64,000 bases of DNA. It comes from Strobilurus pachycystidiatus. Taxonomy: Eukaryota; Basidiomycota; Agaricomycetes; Agaricales; Physalacriaceae. The notes under the pieces are model-generated. The model searched no databases. It saw only the letters and a list, made by a program, of their open reading frames with translations, and was not told the DNA's origin. Numbering within the stretch: the stretch's first letter is position 1; every line of letters starts with the position of its first letter. This document shows positions 36,117 through 47,219 of the stretch, in pieces. A program made the position numbers and the translations under genes. The stretch is taken from assembly GCA_019915135.1 (NCBI GenBank), contig JAHLMK010000004.1:248001-312000 (forward strand). Reading direction: 5' to 3'.

Positions 36117-36493
36117 TTACGACTTGTCCTTGATCGGGAAATCCTTCCCCGTCGCGCTTTTATACGCGCTCCGAATCCCATCTGAGATTCGTTCATCCTT
36201 CGCCTGCTCGAACGCGGACTCGTTGTTCTGCGGTCCTTGGTTGAAGACATGTTCTTGAACCCAATCAACAGCTTTGTCAAGTCCATCTGCGAGGGTCGTT
36301 AGTTTCTGGCTATCATGATGCTGCGAAACCAGGGCTTACCCTCGTTCCTCTCTCCAGCCTCCCCTCCACCCATTGCGTTATTGATCTTCCCCATGATGCC
36401 TCCTCCTCCGCTGCTTCCAGTGCCGGTACCTGTCGTCGTGGTACCAGTCGTCTGGTTGTTTGACTTGTTCATCTGCTCTTTCAAGAAATCCAT
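36117..36493 (-). CDS. Small glycine-rich conserved fungal protein
   Basis: Two exons (36340-36493 and 36117-36286, 53-base intron) give 107 residues. The N-terminus MDFLKEQMNKSNNQ is followed by a Thr/Gly-rich stretch and SSGGGGIMGKINNAMGGGEAGERNED. The C-terminal half GLDKAVDWVQEHVFNQGPQN, ESAFEQAKDERISDGIR and YKSATGKDFPIKDKS is helical and charged. I recognise the pattern (Gly-rich head, KxVDWVQEHxxxQGPQxNESAxEQAKDExISDxIR tail) as a small protein widespread in basidiomycetes and other fungi, without a known function. No signal peptide or membrane segment is present. Confidence 0.88.
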
Positions 36494-36930
36494 TGTTGGG
36501 ATATGTGGGTGGGTAATAACGCTCTAAAGCCTTCATTTCGCCTACTTATACGCCACCTCAGGATGACATCATAGCTCCCGCGTCATGAGAGCTTTCAGCC
36601 AAGACATTAGAAAGTACGTATCCAGGGTGGGATTTGGAGCGCTTGCACCTGGACTCAACTGATGCCGGAGGGTGTACTGAGTTGTACTATCAGATTGAAC
36701 GAACTGACGTTTGAAGACCTTGCTGTTGGCCCTTGGGATCTGGATTCTAATCTGCTGTCGGAACCTGAATCGTAAGGACCCTGATTCAAACTTGCGGTAG
36801 GATTTTGCGCCACAATCGCGAGTTGACAAGCAAATCAAAAATTTACATCAGTCGCATTGCTACAATGACACTGCGTAAACTAGCCACTACTACAAAGCAA
36901 TTCTAACACATGACCCTGGTCATTCGTAGA

Positions 36931-38179
36931 CTAATCGTAGTCACTGCTTGAATCGAAAAATATGTTGTGTAGTTTCTCCTTGATGTCTCGGCTGAGGGCG
37001 TCCAACACCTCGAGTGCACTGCGGAGACCTCCAAATACAAGGACCTCTCAAACCCCGAACGAATAGTGGCGATTCTTCCCAGTACGTCTGCCGGATCAAC
37101 AAGGAGATGGTTGCGAGAGGCCGAGCTGTGGATGTTGGAAATCCACAGTTGAGACCACAACGATGGCGAACACTCCCCGTGGCATCTGCAAGCACGTGCA
37201 AAAGCAAGGGGAAGATCCTCTAGTTCCATAGACATCCTTACCAGTCGACGGAATCCTTTCGCCGGCATGTCATAGTAGTTATAGTCCAGAAGAAGGTGGC
37301 CGCGAGCGTCAACGTCGCCTGGACGGAGCTCGGGAGTGTATATCAAGGCAATCCTTTGTCTCGCCAGCATGTAACATGCAGCGGCTGCTTGGTGTCGCTC
37401 CCGGTACCTGTACATCGATGCTGCACAAAGGCGTACTTCACCGAGGAGCTGCTTGCCTTCCACTGCGTCGCCGTGGCCCAATGGACAGAAATGATTTCGT
37501 ACAATATATTCCAGACGTTGCTACAATCACGAAAGCGGACCGCCAGTGGTTCTAGTCGCATAAGAAACGAGATATTCTCCTCGGTCGACCAGCATAAGAT
37601 GCCTGCTTTGTTACAAAGGGGAGTGTCTTCGTCGGCGTCTGAGCGGCGCGCATAACCAACGGGCTGAGCCTCAAGCCAGTTGATGCGCTGCTCCATCATG
37701 TTGAGGGCCCACTTCACAATGTTGACGAAGTCGTTTCGATCTGCGGCGTCCGCAATGTCCAAGAGCTTGCGAACGTCGGCGGAAGAGGGATTGACAATTT
37801 CTGCGATTTCTGCAAGACTGTGTACGATTGAGCCTTGAACGCCCCTACGAATCGGAAAACTTACGGCGCGTGGAGCGTTGAACACAGGATCCGAAAGCTT
37901 GCGGCTGATTTTCCGGGAAGGACGATGGGGTTGGAGGAGTTAGATGTAGCGTCTCGTAGCACTTCGAGGAAGGAAGGCTTTTCCTGAAGGAATGGCCGCG
38001 GGTGGATCTGCACCATTTGGTATGGTCAGAGTCTTTCCAGAATATAACGAGAGTCGCAAGCTCACCTTGAAGAGTGTATCCTCGACTTGGATGAGGCAGG
38101 TTCCGTCTTCGAAGTAGTATGTGTCGTCTCGACGCACAGAACCTGACTGAGACGCGTCGGATAAAGAGGCGGAGGACAT
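36931..38179 (-). pseudogene. BTB/POZ domain gene, apparently frameshifted
   Basis: On the minus strand MSSASLSDASQSGSVRRDDT starts at 38179, with the BTB beginning YYFEDGTCLIQVEDTLFK; spliced exons continue IHPRPFLQEKPSFLEVLRDA and PIVLPGKSAASFRILCSTLHAP. The downstream helical region (VRKLLDIADAADRNDFVNIVKWALNMM) matches the order seen in the intact BTB gene at 56.2 kb. Comparison with that gene shows the frame shifting by one base near 37487 (ISVHWATA then EGKQLLGEVRLC) and again near 37043 (GFERSLY then GGLRSALEVLDALSRDI), ending FFDSSSDYD at 36931. The first break could also be a 65-base phase-0 intron, but the second cannot be explained by an intron of normal size. I infer a decayed copy or base-call errors. 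Confidence 0.6.
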
Positions 38180-39044
38180 AGCTTCAACAGAGAGCGATTA
38201 AACTCAACCTCGTCTTTGAGAAGCGCGAAGAGTGGGAACATGGAGCATTCTGGTAGGGAAGGATATAAGAAGGGGACGAAGGGCCGGGGATCCAGGGCCG
38301 ATAACAATGAGCGATTCCTTATGTCGCGACTCGTCAAAGAAAACAAAGATGGTCGTATTTCGTGGGAGGGGGAAGTACTTCAGGGTGGAATTGCTAAACA
38401 ATGGTCTCAAGCACAATGAAAGCAATCGCGAACGGGAATCATGAGGTCTGTGTCAATGTCGACTGCCACTGCCAGTGGAAGCCAGTGAATAGGTTTAGGT
38501 CGTCATTTGTATGGCCCTGCGTGGCGTCTGGACGTAGAGTGGAGACCATGATAGACGTGTCAGCAGCTGAGGCGATGGACGTGCGGATGATTCTGGATAG
38601 TGATTTACCTTTGGCACGGCGGCTGCAAAGAGCGAGGACCAGGGAGGTGGTACGTCCAGCGTGCGCGAAGGAGGTGACCAAGATGGCAATAATCCCAGGT
38701 GGTGGATGCAACTTCCAGCCTCAAAGACCGGCTGTTCCGTCAGCAAGAATGCTTCCAGCTGTCAGATTGATGTCAGCCTCAGAGGTACGATCATCGTTCG
38801 ACATTCAAACGAAAACAGTGGCAAACGAGAATCATAGAACATGTATAGTACTTACCAGCCTCAACATACTGATGGCTGGAGTCCATGATCCATCGTCGTT
38901 GACGTGGGAGTAGAGAAAGCCAAAGGCGGATGTTCTGGCCAATGCCGACTGCTCGGAGAACGCCGACGCTGATCACCGCACTGCTTTTCACCCTGACTGA
39001 GGTCACCTCTGGACATCCATCATGGCGGTTCGGTGAAGCTATCG
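38180..39044. other. Intergenic, no gene recognised
   Basis: A plus-strand frame of 170 codons (38401-38913) overlaps minus-strand frames with one hydrophobic stretch (IIAILVTSFAHAGRTTSLVLAL). None has a domain or convincing splice structure, so I leave the region unassigned. Confidence 0.4.
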
Positions 39045-39345
39045 ACGCGTATTTTTATCCTCGAGATCCATACTGTACGTCACTCTGGACGAGCCGCGTA
39101 TGGATAGCTGTCCCCCACTTGCGTCGCTGCATACTTCTGATGCAGGGATTGATATCCTCCGGAATGGTCTGCTATGATACGCGCGCAGCGAGATAAGCCA
39201 CTATCACGCGCATTCACTGCTATTGCCCGGTCTGGCGCTTTCTCTGCAGCGATGGGGACTCATTACAGCATATAAGTACTCTCAGCCACATTTACGCCAC
39301 TCCCAGCTCTCGATCGATGCCTGCACGTGGCCTCCACCTCCAGCG

Positions 39346-39351
39346 TATAAG
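39346..39351 (+). promoter_or_regulatory. TATA box of aspartic protease copy 2
   Basis: TATAAG lies 72 bases upstream of the ATG at 39418, downstream of a CACGTG E-box-like hexamer (about 39324). The inverted copy has TATTATAAAA at the same place. This position argues against the in-frame upstream ATG at 39317 as the translation start. Confidence 0.6.
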
Positions 39352-39417
39352 AAGGGCGTTCGCGCGAATTCCTTCCTTGTTTTCCGCCACCATCTTCTCC
39401 CGTTTCAAACACTCAGC

Positions 39418-41243
39418 CATGCCCGCCGACGCTGTCGTCAACTCGTTCCCCGCCCTCGCGCGCTTGCATCCCGACAGCAAGCACGCGAAGGACATCCTCG
39501 CTCGCGACATGGCGCGTGCCAAGAAGGTCGTCGCCGGCATCCAGCCCCATGGACCGCGCGCCTTTCACGAAGCCGCCCTCCTGCGCAACCGCCACCACCA
39601 TCAAGGCAGTGAGCCCTCCCAGCCATCCGACCCGTCTCAGCCCAGCGGTGGATCTGGAGGTTCTGGCGGCGAGCTATCCATTGACGTCACCGACGCTGGT
39701 ACGTTTGAGTAGCACATATATGCGTGTGTTCTGACGATTATGGCTTGTAGGCGTCACCTACACTTTGCCCGTTACAATTGGCAAGCAGGATTACACTCTT
39801 CTCATTGACACTGGTAAGTTTGGCATGGTGCTTCTCCGAGCAGATGCTCACCCGTCGTCAAGGCAGCTCCAACACCTGGATCGGCGCTGACAAGAAGTAC
39901 ACTCCGTCGCCTGCCTCGCAAAGGTACGTCGTCCCGCCTTTTGTAGTTCATCTTCCACTGACCAATCGTCACAGTACGCGTAACAGAGTGGTCAGTCCTG
40001 CCGCTGATGCGACATCCCTCTTATGGCTCACACTTTGATCAGAACGTCAGCTATGGTTCTGGCAGCTTCAGCGGAACTGAATGTGTGTCTCTTCCCTGTC
40101 CTAGTCGCGGCGTTCGCTCACGTGGAACTCTAGATATTGAGACCTGCCAACTCGGCCCCAACCTTGTCATCGAGAAGCAGTCTATTGGCGTTGCTTCGTC
40201 TGCCAAAGGTTTCAGCGATGTCGATGGCATTCTCGGGTATGGCTACGACTTCTCCGTCTATGATGTGTTCACTCATCATTCGCTAGCATCGGCCCCGTTG
40301 GTTTGACTGCTGGTATGGATAGTTATGTAGCATCATGAAGTTTCGTTTTTGAACATTTTGCAGGCACTGTCTCCAACACCAACACGGTCCCAACCGTCAC
40401 CGATAACCTCCTCACCCAGGGCACCATCGCCGTGGAATCCATCGGTTGCTACTATGACCCCACCACCGACGACGCCATGGGCAAGGGCGAACTCACCTTC
40501 GGTGGCTCTGACTCGTCCAAGTAGGCTTTCTGTCCTCTGACTTACGTCCCTCACCTAGTAATGCGAACGCCGTAGGTACACCGGCACCATGACCTATGTT
40601 CCCATTACCAAGACTAGCCCTGCGTCGAACTACTGGGGCGTCGACCAGACAATCTCCTACGGATCCACCACCATCATGTCCAAGGCGGCTGGCATCGTCG
40701 ACACCGGTACCACTCTCTGCCTTCTCCCTCCCGACGCCTTCTCTGCCTACCAGAAGGCGACTGGAGCCGTAATGGACCGGTAGGTCACATTTCCCGATCG
40801 TCGAAGATATCTCACCCGACTTGCCAGCACCACCGGTCTTCTCAAGCTCACCCAGGCGCAGTACGACAAACTGCAATCCTTGAACTTCAAGATCGGCAGC
40901 GTATGTTTCTCCCTGGTCGGAGTCCTGTGAATGAGTTTGACTGACGGTCGTCACAGATGACTTGCGAGATGGTCCCCAACGCCCAAATCTGGCCCAGGAG
41001 CATGAATACGATGCTCGGCGGCGACGCTGATGGCATCTACTGCGTCTTTGCCGATATCGGTGACATTGGCGATGGCGGTCTTTCCTTTATCAGTTCGTGT
41101 TCTGTTCCCTGAATGTTGTTCGCTGACTGACGTTCTCATTAGACGGGTTCGCGTTCCTTCAACGTTTCTACTGCGAATACGACACGACCCACTCTCGTGT
41201 GGGCTTCGCTCAGACCGCCCACACCATGGACACTTCCAACTGA
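39418..41243 (+). CDS. Aspartic protease A1, polyporopepsin-like (copy 2), no signal peptide
   Basis: The start is MPADAVVNSFPALARLHPDS, followed by a basic propeptide-like stretch (ILARDMARAKKVVAGIQPHG), a His/Gln/Ser/Gly-rich linker and the sheet start GVTYTLPVTIGKQDYTLLIDTG. An intron (GTAAGT…GTCAAG) splits the first catalytic DTG from SSNTWIGADKKYTPS. Further exons give VSYGSGSFSGTE, CQLGPNLVIEKQSIGVAS, FSDVDGILG, GIVDTGTTLCLLPPDAFSAY (second catalytic motif) and the C-terminus FLQRFYCEYDTTHSRVGFAQTAHTMDTSN, stop 41241-41243. Both catalytic Asp are present. Unlike copy 1 there is no hydrophobic signal sequence at the N-terminus, so secretion would have to be unconventional or the enzyme acts inside the cell. 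It converges on NAXE. Confidence 0.9.
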
Positions 41244-41470
41244 TTGATTGAACGAATGGACCGACTTTGTAATTGTACCGGACTGTACCGCACTGGAAAG
41301 GACTCAAATATTGGGATTGAACAATGAATTGTACTTTGAACACACATTTCGATTTTTCGACTGTCAAGAACTCGAGTCATCTCAACCACCAGGAGTGATC
41401 AGATACACTAGAATGCTACTGATACAAAAGGTAGTAGTAGTCAGTCGGACCACCAATCGTCTCGATGTCA

Positions 41471-42584
41471 TCAGAGCTTTTGAGAAGATGTGGGTTCGAG
41501 TTCGACAATTTGATCAAAACCCGGATACGGAGGAAGACTCAGCGAGTACTTCTCCTCCATTGTCCTGTTTGTGTACGCATAAGAAAGGGACCTTGATGAC
41601 TGATTGATGACAATGAGGTACATACTTTGGAACAAATCGCCCTCCAAGGAAGTGTGTTCCCGTAAATGAACGGACGCCTTCCTTTGGCGCCGTCAAGCTG
41701 ATGAGGACGTCAGGATTCAGACCCACCCCGGCCTCATTTCCGAGCTCCACATCCCAGCCTGATGGGATATCAACAGACACAATCGGGAGACGGGAATCTG
41801 AGAGAAGCGGCAAGACGGTGTCGAAGGGAGCACGGACGGGGCCCTTGAATGAGAATCCGAAGATCGCATCGAGGATAACATCAGAAGAAGAGAGCGCAGC
41901 TCGAAGGCTGTCAGTTTCCAAAGAGGGCGGAAGAGTCTCGATCTTCATGTTATCACATTGCTGCTTGAGCCGCTGAGGAAGGAATGTCAGTCGTGTATGA
42001 GCCACCTGAGGAAGTCACTGGACTTCGACCTGATAGATGTCCTTGGAGCCCGGCTGAAACTATGGGTTAATGCAATCTCCAGGAATACACCGTCAATGGT
42101 CACCTTGGGCATATAGATCGTAGGTCGGTACCCAAACATGCCTGTAATTTAGACTCGGTCGGCGACCTCATGCAATCGCGTAACACTGAGCCACTTACTA
42201 AGGTGTCGAGCGGCAACGAGGCCATCCCCGCCTCAAGAATGGGTCGGTTTCAAAGTGGAATCATACGGAAGCCGCTACTCACCCTGATTGCCTGGACCGC
42301 AGCAAACGAGAACACGATTGTACTTGTCCTTATCATAAACTTTGGCGAGCGTTTGCGCGCACGCTAGCCCAGCGAGTTCCATGAGCTAAGTGCATGTCAA
42401 TAAGACGTCAGAGAGCTTGTTTAACCAACCCGCGGCGGCGATTACCTGGTCAAGACTAAACGCCCCAGCAGCGCCCATGAGCTCCTCGTCAATCTGGCAT
42501 ACATATGATCAGCTATATTACTGGTGGCGTAGGACATGGACCGACTTGCTGGGCAAGCTTTGCAGTTAAATATCGGAGTGACAT
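41471..42584 (-). CDS. NAXE: NAD(P)H-hydrate epimerase (YjeF N-terminal domain)
   Basis: The minus-strand gene starts [13 protein letters not shown] (42584), then [30 protein letters not shown], the family's N-terminal helices, [86 protein letters not shown] and [27 protein letters not shown], and ends after a last intron in [20 protein letters not shown], stop at 41471. The GPGNQGGDGL and [11 protein letters not shown] motifs with the catalytic Asp and ligand loops are intact. The enzyme interconverts R and S forms of damaged NAD(P)HX so that the dehydratase can repair it, usually in cytosol and mitochondria. The last ends of small exons are approximate. Confidence 0.95.
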
Positions 42585-42876
42585 GATCGCAAGAAAGGGA
42601 AATGGAGGCCGATGATGTCATGTGCTGCCGGAGTTAACGCGAAGTTGTAACAACCCAACTGCGGATTTCGCGTCGAACCTTCATGGCGGCCTCAAAATTC
42701 GATGTCCGTTTCTATGGTATCGGCCTCCACTTGCAAGCAGTGCACCCCAAGGATTGACCCTTATTATTATCGAACTTGTCCCTTACTTCCAAGTCGCGAC
42801 ATTCTGCTCGCCACCTGCTTTGGGAGCAGGCTCCCAAATTGCTCCCTCTCGCTCTTTACTGACTCGTCAATGAACA

Positions 42877-44670
42877 ATGCACTCCGCCGTGGTACTCAGA
42901 GGTGAGAAAAATTGGCTGTTCAGCGTGGACTCTTCGACTGACTGAAACGCCGCAAGTAACGGCCACTGTTGTGCATGGCGTTGCCCAGATCTGTACATAT
43001 CTAAGGCTGACCTACCACATACGGCAGAATCGCCTCTGGCTGGATGACGGCCTCGCCTCTCTGGCAATGCTATGCTCGATAGGATGGCTCGTGTGCTTCT
43101 GGATTCGTACAGACATACAAGGTTGGACCATCCTTGGACATTTCGGCCTCTCTCTGAAACCTTCGTAGGTGTGGGGCCCTTTGTACAATCGCATATATAC
43201 AGACTGCGCGCATACTGGACCGACAGCATAACTTTTCTTTCTGTTATATGGCGAGTGGCGTCCATCTCGAGCGCAGTGCATCTATTGACTCCGTACAGGT
43301 TCACGCGCACCAGCGTCTTGCTCTCAACAGTCCACTTTGCACCACCCGGACTACGCCGAATACCCTTCTTCGCTTCCATCCTTTTCGTCATGATGTGGGC
43401 GTCCCTCTTGGGCCAGCGTATATATCTGTGCCATCACGACCGTTCTTGGGAAACCGCAAATGTACCGCAATGTAACAGTGTGTAATTCTTTGATCTCTCC
43501 TCTATGTGGCTAACACTTCCTCGGAAGATACGACCATAAAAATCACCGGACTTGCTTGTAAGTCACGATAGCCGGTTGAAACTCGCACCAATTCTAAAAG
43601 CTTTGCTGTCAAGTCGAATTTTTCTCCGACATCGTTCTCTTGGCATCGCCCATCGCGGCACTCACCCGCGGCACACCTAGCCGCAATCAGCATCGACTTT
43701 TACTTATTACCCTCTGTTCTGCCCTGGTCTTCGTTGCCGTCAGTGTCGCCCATGCTGTATTCACTATCATTGGCAACGGCGACTACTTGGAAGAGCTAAC
43801 AGCGATCGTCCAGGTTAGCCTTGCCCCGAAGATTTTGTGCTTGAGCCTGAACATAGTACCTATACACAGTCGGGCACCTCTCTTCTTTTCTCTAATCTCG
43901 TCATGGGGATCATGTTCATTCACGAACGCTTGAACCCGGATGCCAACTACACGGACTTGGACATCGACTTGAGCCTACGACACAAGGGCGGCAGTCGGCT
44001 CAAGTATCGCATCGGATCACCAAAAGCTGCCCACATCAAAATCGACGGACACGAATCCTTCGGCACCTCCTTTCCACTACGATACGTCGACGCTGAGGTC
44101 TGCACCGAATCCGCCATCATCTCCCCCTTCAGCTTCAACGACTCCACGAAGAGTTTGGTATACGAGATGGCGTACGTTCCCGACATGAAGGAGCCTTATG
44201 GGGTCGTTCCCTCTCCAAAGTCCCTCGAGCCGTACATGCACGACTCTTATGGGCAGGACAACGACAAGCTGTTCCGCCCCACATCCTACCAGTCGTCGTT
44301 ATCGTGCTACTCCCAGGACCAAGACAACCACAGACATAGCACCCTCTCGTCGTCCCCCATATTGCAAGACGACTTGCCAGTTCACATCACGCTTCCTCCT
44401 ACTGTGGTGTCTAATTACCACAGCAAGGTTGATACGACGGTAAAGAGCGTAAGATTTCTTAGCCCGATACCTGAACATGCGACGGACCGCTCTGCGAAGG
44501 ACACGGATGGGTCATCTTCCGTCTTCGAGACGTACATTTCGGATGAACATGTCACTCCTGATCCGTTTGCTGGGTCGACGGCCACTCCTCCTTCCTCGTA
44601 CTTTGCCCCTTCGCTACCCTACAGACCGTCGTTTGCACGGTCTGCGTCGCAACTTCCTATTCCCTTTTGA
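42877..44670 (+). CDS. Multi-pass integral membrane protein of an Agaricomycete family
   Basis: Exon 1 encodes MHSAVVLR and a 60-base intron follows. Spliced downstream: VTATVVHGVAQICTYLRLTY, LWLDDGLASLAMLCSIGWLVCFW, SITFLSVIWRVASISSAVHLL, IPFFASILFVMMWASLLGQR, IKITGLAFEFFSDIVLLASP, LLLITLCSALVFVAVSVAHAVF and SGTSLLFSNLVMGIMFIHERL. These hydrophobic blocks fit seven membrane spans with a rhodopsin-like arrangement. The conserved-looking R..R…LWLDDGLA junction is typical of a fungal membrane-protein family common in mushrooms. The long C-terminal tail (about 240 residues) is cytosolic-type, Ser/Pro-rich and soluble. Ligand and function are unknown; a G-protein link would be speculation. It is divergent from NAXE, with less than 300 bases between the start codons. 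Confidence 0.82.
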
Positions 44671-45106
44671 ATGGGCTTCATTTTGGATACAATTGGTATT
44701 TATTGTTGGGCCTTGTTGTCTGTCATTCACGTTGGTTTCCTTGATATTTATTCATGTGTAACTGGTCTTGCTAGGTGTATTCATTGATGTATTCTTGTCT
44801 TTTCACTTTGGGGCCAAATAGCACTTGAGTACAAACTATACTGGTGGAAAGTGGCTGTGTTGGATGCCGAAAGAGTTGTACACGGTCAGTGCTCAGGGAC
44901 TTGAGTGTATAATTACCAGAACGGAGCTTGAATGAGATTTGACTCGCACTTGGAATATGGGAGCTTCAGGATTGAGATCGCGATTCGCGATTCGGAGGGC
45001 TTGAAGTTGAAATTGTTGAATGACAGATGAGTCATGACTCATGACGATTGACCAAAAAAAGATTCAGTTTTTTGTGCGCCACACTACGCATGGAGAGAGG
45101 CAAAAC
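44671..45106. other. Intergenic
   Basis: AT-richer sequence between the membrane-protein gene and tRNA-Leu. No gene is seen. It holds a short direct repeat (GATGAGTCATGACTCATGACGATTGA near 45027) made of two overlapping ATGACTCAT-type sites. Confidence 0.4.
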
Positions 45107-45210
45107 TGATGAGAGTGGGATTCGAACCCACGCCCTTTCGGACCAGATGTAGTGCTTGCATATCAAGCTGATCCTTAGTCTGGCGCCTTAGACCGCTCGG
45201 CCATCTCACC
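45107..45210 (-). tRNA. tRNA-Leu (anticodon AAG) with intron
   Basis: Reading the minus strand, GGTGAGA at the 5' end pairs with TCTCATC (one G-U), discriminator A. The D arm is TGGCCGAGCGGTCTAAGGC and the anticodon stem CCAGA/TCTGG, with loop CTAAGG giving AAG. A 25-base intron follows position 37. A variable arm of class II size (TCCGAAAGGGC) and T arm GTGGG-TTCGAAT-CCCAC complete it. Confidence 0.94.
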
Positions 45211-45552
45211 ATGCTGGCACCCCGTGGTAACGTTTGTAATACACTTTTCATGTCCTAGTCATTTACCGTGAATCAGTCTTGAACGATCTGGCAACGAAGT
45301 AACGTTGGCGGGTACTTGGAACTTGTATTAGGGGCCGAGCATCAATGATTCGCGTGCCAGGGCCGATACCGAACTATGGCGATGTCTGTTCTCTTCGAGT
45401 CGATAGATGGTTGATTTTATTGTTGAAAACTTAGATGCTTATTCGCCTTTGACTGGATGAAGAGTGAGAAAGAAAGGGATATGCGTCATGGTGTTTGTTT
45501 CATTGTTTGGTCCCTGAAAGCAGGCTGTTTTCCATCTCTGCTTCGTACCATC

Positions 45553-46727
45553 ATGCCGCGCCCGCAATATTATTCCATTTTCTCGCCGCCGAGCCTGGCG
45601 ATGACGGAGCTCGTAAAGACGACGCTCGACCACGACTCGACGGACATGCTGATCGATAAGTGGCTCGAGCACCGCGGCTCGACGCACGACGCCTATCACG
45701 AGTGGTTCCGCGACGTCCGCGAGCGCAAACACGCCCACAACCACGACAAGCAGGTCATCATCTGGAACAAGGGCGAGTTCGTGCCCGAAAACATCTTCTG
45801 CCGCACCGTCGACACGGGCCGCCTCATACCCCTCGATCGGACATGGACCACCCACGTCTACCACCACCGCTCCATCCAGGAGCGCAAGCTGCCCATGGTC
45901 CCCGTCGTCTTCACTATGGTCCGTGCCCTTTTGCTGCGCGCGCGCATCCCGCCTTACTCCCGCCCTGCAGCTCCCCGAACTCATGATCCTGCGCGGCATG
46001 CACGACGCCGGCTGCGACGAGATCTTCATCATCGTCACCGATCTCAAGCGGCAGGAGATGGACGACGTTACCGAGTACTTTAAGCTCGTGTGCAGGCAGA
46101 CGTTTGGCCGGACGTGCAAGCCGTCAATGGAACGCAAGATACAATACGAACGTACATGCTCAATCTCTTCTCCTTAGCGGCTGTGTCTAACAGCCATCAG
46201 ATATGCGCATATCCCACATGCTCGTCAGGCAGCGTCGCAATCCATGTTTTCCTCAGATCGACCTCACCCTCCGAGCCATCCTCTACGAAAAGCGACCCCG
46301 ATTCATTGTCCTCTTCTCCCACCAGACCACCTCCTACTCCCAGATCCTCTTCACCCACCCATCCTTTGTCCCAGACGAAGACATCTTCTACGACTACCCC
46401 ACCGGCTGCCCCAATCCATGCTGCACCGAAGACTGCGAGATGATCCGTTTTCCCAGACGCGGCCTCGACACCGCCTCCGTCCTCGACATCAAACGCGGCG
46501 GCAAGTTTGGCAGGCGCATACGCCAGAGGCAGATGTGCAACTGGATCGAGTGTCAGGCGTGCTTTGACGAGGAGAGCACCAGCAGCGAGGGCTCGGAGAA
46601 CAGCATGGAGTCCAATCGCGTCGTCGGGCAGACCTGCAGCAAGTGCAAGCTCGTCAGGTACTGCTCGCCGGAGCATCAACGCAACGATTGGGAGGAGCAT
46701 CGGCGCGTCTGCATGCGCATGACATGA
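45553..46727 (+). CDS. MYND-type zinc-finger protein
   Basis: Three exons begin MPRPQYYSIFSPPSLAMTELVKTTLDHDS (45553; an internal ATG at 45601 is also possible). Introns are at 45919-45970 (GTCCGTGC…CCTGCAG, phase 0) and about 46149-46200. The N-terminal 200 residues (TDMLIDKWLEHRGSTHDAYH, KQVIIWNKGEFVPENIFC) match no domain I know. The C-terminal end is a MYND finger: CNWIECQACFDEE, then CSKCKLVRYCSPEHQRNDWEEH and RRVC, with the Cys/His spacing of that class; MYND fingers bind peptides. It is probably nuclear or cytosolic. The role is unknown. Confidence 0.85.
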
Positions 46728-47219
46728 TCACTGGCAGAACTTAATCCTCTGATTCACATCTGATATCAACTCATAATGGACCCATTCGTTCGTTTGTTGT
46801 AGAATCGTTATACCATTGCTTTAGTTATGGTCATGTATCATTATGCCTCATTTTTCTCCACTGGCATCTAGTAGGCTTACTGGCATACCTGTATACATCC
46901 TGTATTCGAGAGGGGACTTTGTCCAAGCGCGGCATCTCAATCTGAAGCAGATACGCATATTGGCTCGATCTTGGCAAGCTAATTATCAGGGATTTGGACT
47001 TCATCACGCGGCTGTCAGTGTGTTGCCATTTGGGCTGATCGTGACATTCGGCATGTGATGGGCTGATCGTGACATTCGGCATGTGACGTACAATAGGACT
47101 CACTTTACTGAATTGTAAGCTCGAATCTCTGGGTCGAATCCCTCCTGAAAGTACGCGATTCCCTGTATACAACGCGGAAAAAACGCAATTGATTGTTCAT
47201 CTCCAGTAGTACATAATAT
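46728..47219. other. Intergenic
   Basis: No gene is seen. It contains the short tandem duplication described separately. Confidence 0.4.
47032..47086. repeat. 28-bp tandem duplication
   Basis: GGGCTGATCGTGACATTCGG plus CATGTGA occurs twice in a row, 47032-47059 and 47060-47086, differing only in the last base. Confidence 0.9.

Larger units (their letters stand above)
39045..41300 (+). repeat. Inverted segmental duplication, left arm
   Basis: This arm matches the reverse complement of about 47,220-49,455. Similarity covers the aspartic-protease gene, its 5' flank (GACGCGTATTTTTATCCT near 39047 and its counterpart near 49450, the CACGTGGCC-TATA segment) and about 60 bases of 3' flank (TCCAACTGATTGATTGAACG versus TCCAACTGATCGACTGAACG). 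The arms are about 6 kb apart. Confidence 0.8.

Noticed and set aside
39317..39417. Upstream in-frame ATG for aspartic protease copy 2 (MPARGLHLQ…)
   Set aside because: It lies upstream of the TATA box at 39346, so it would not be in the transcript. Conservation with copy 3 there reflects duplicated promoter DNA.
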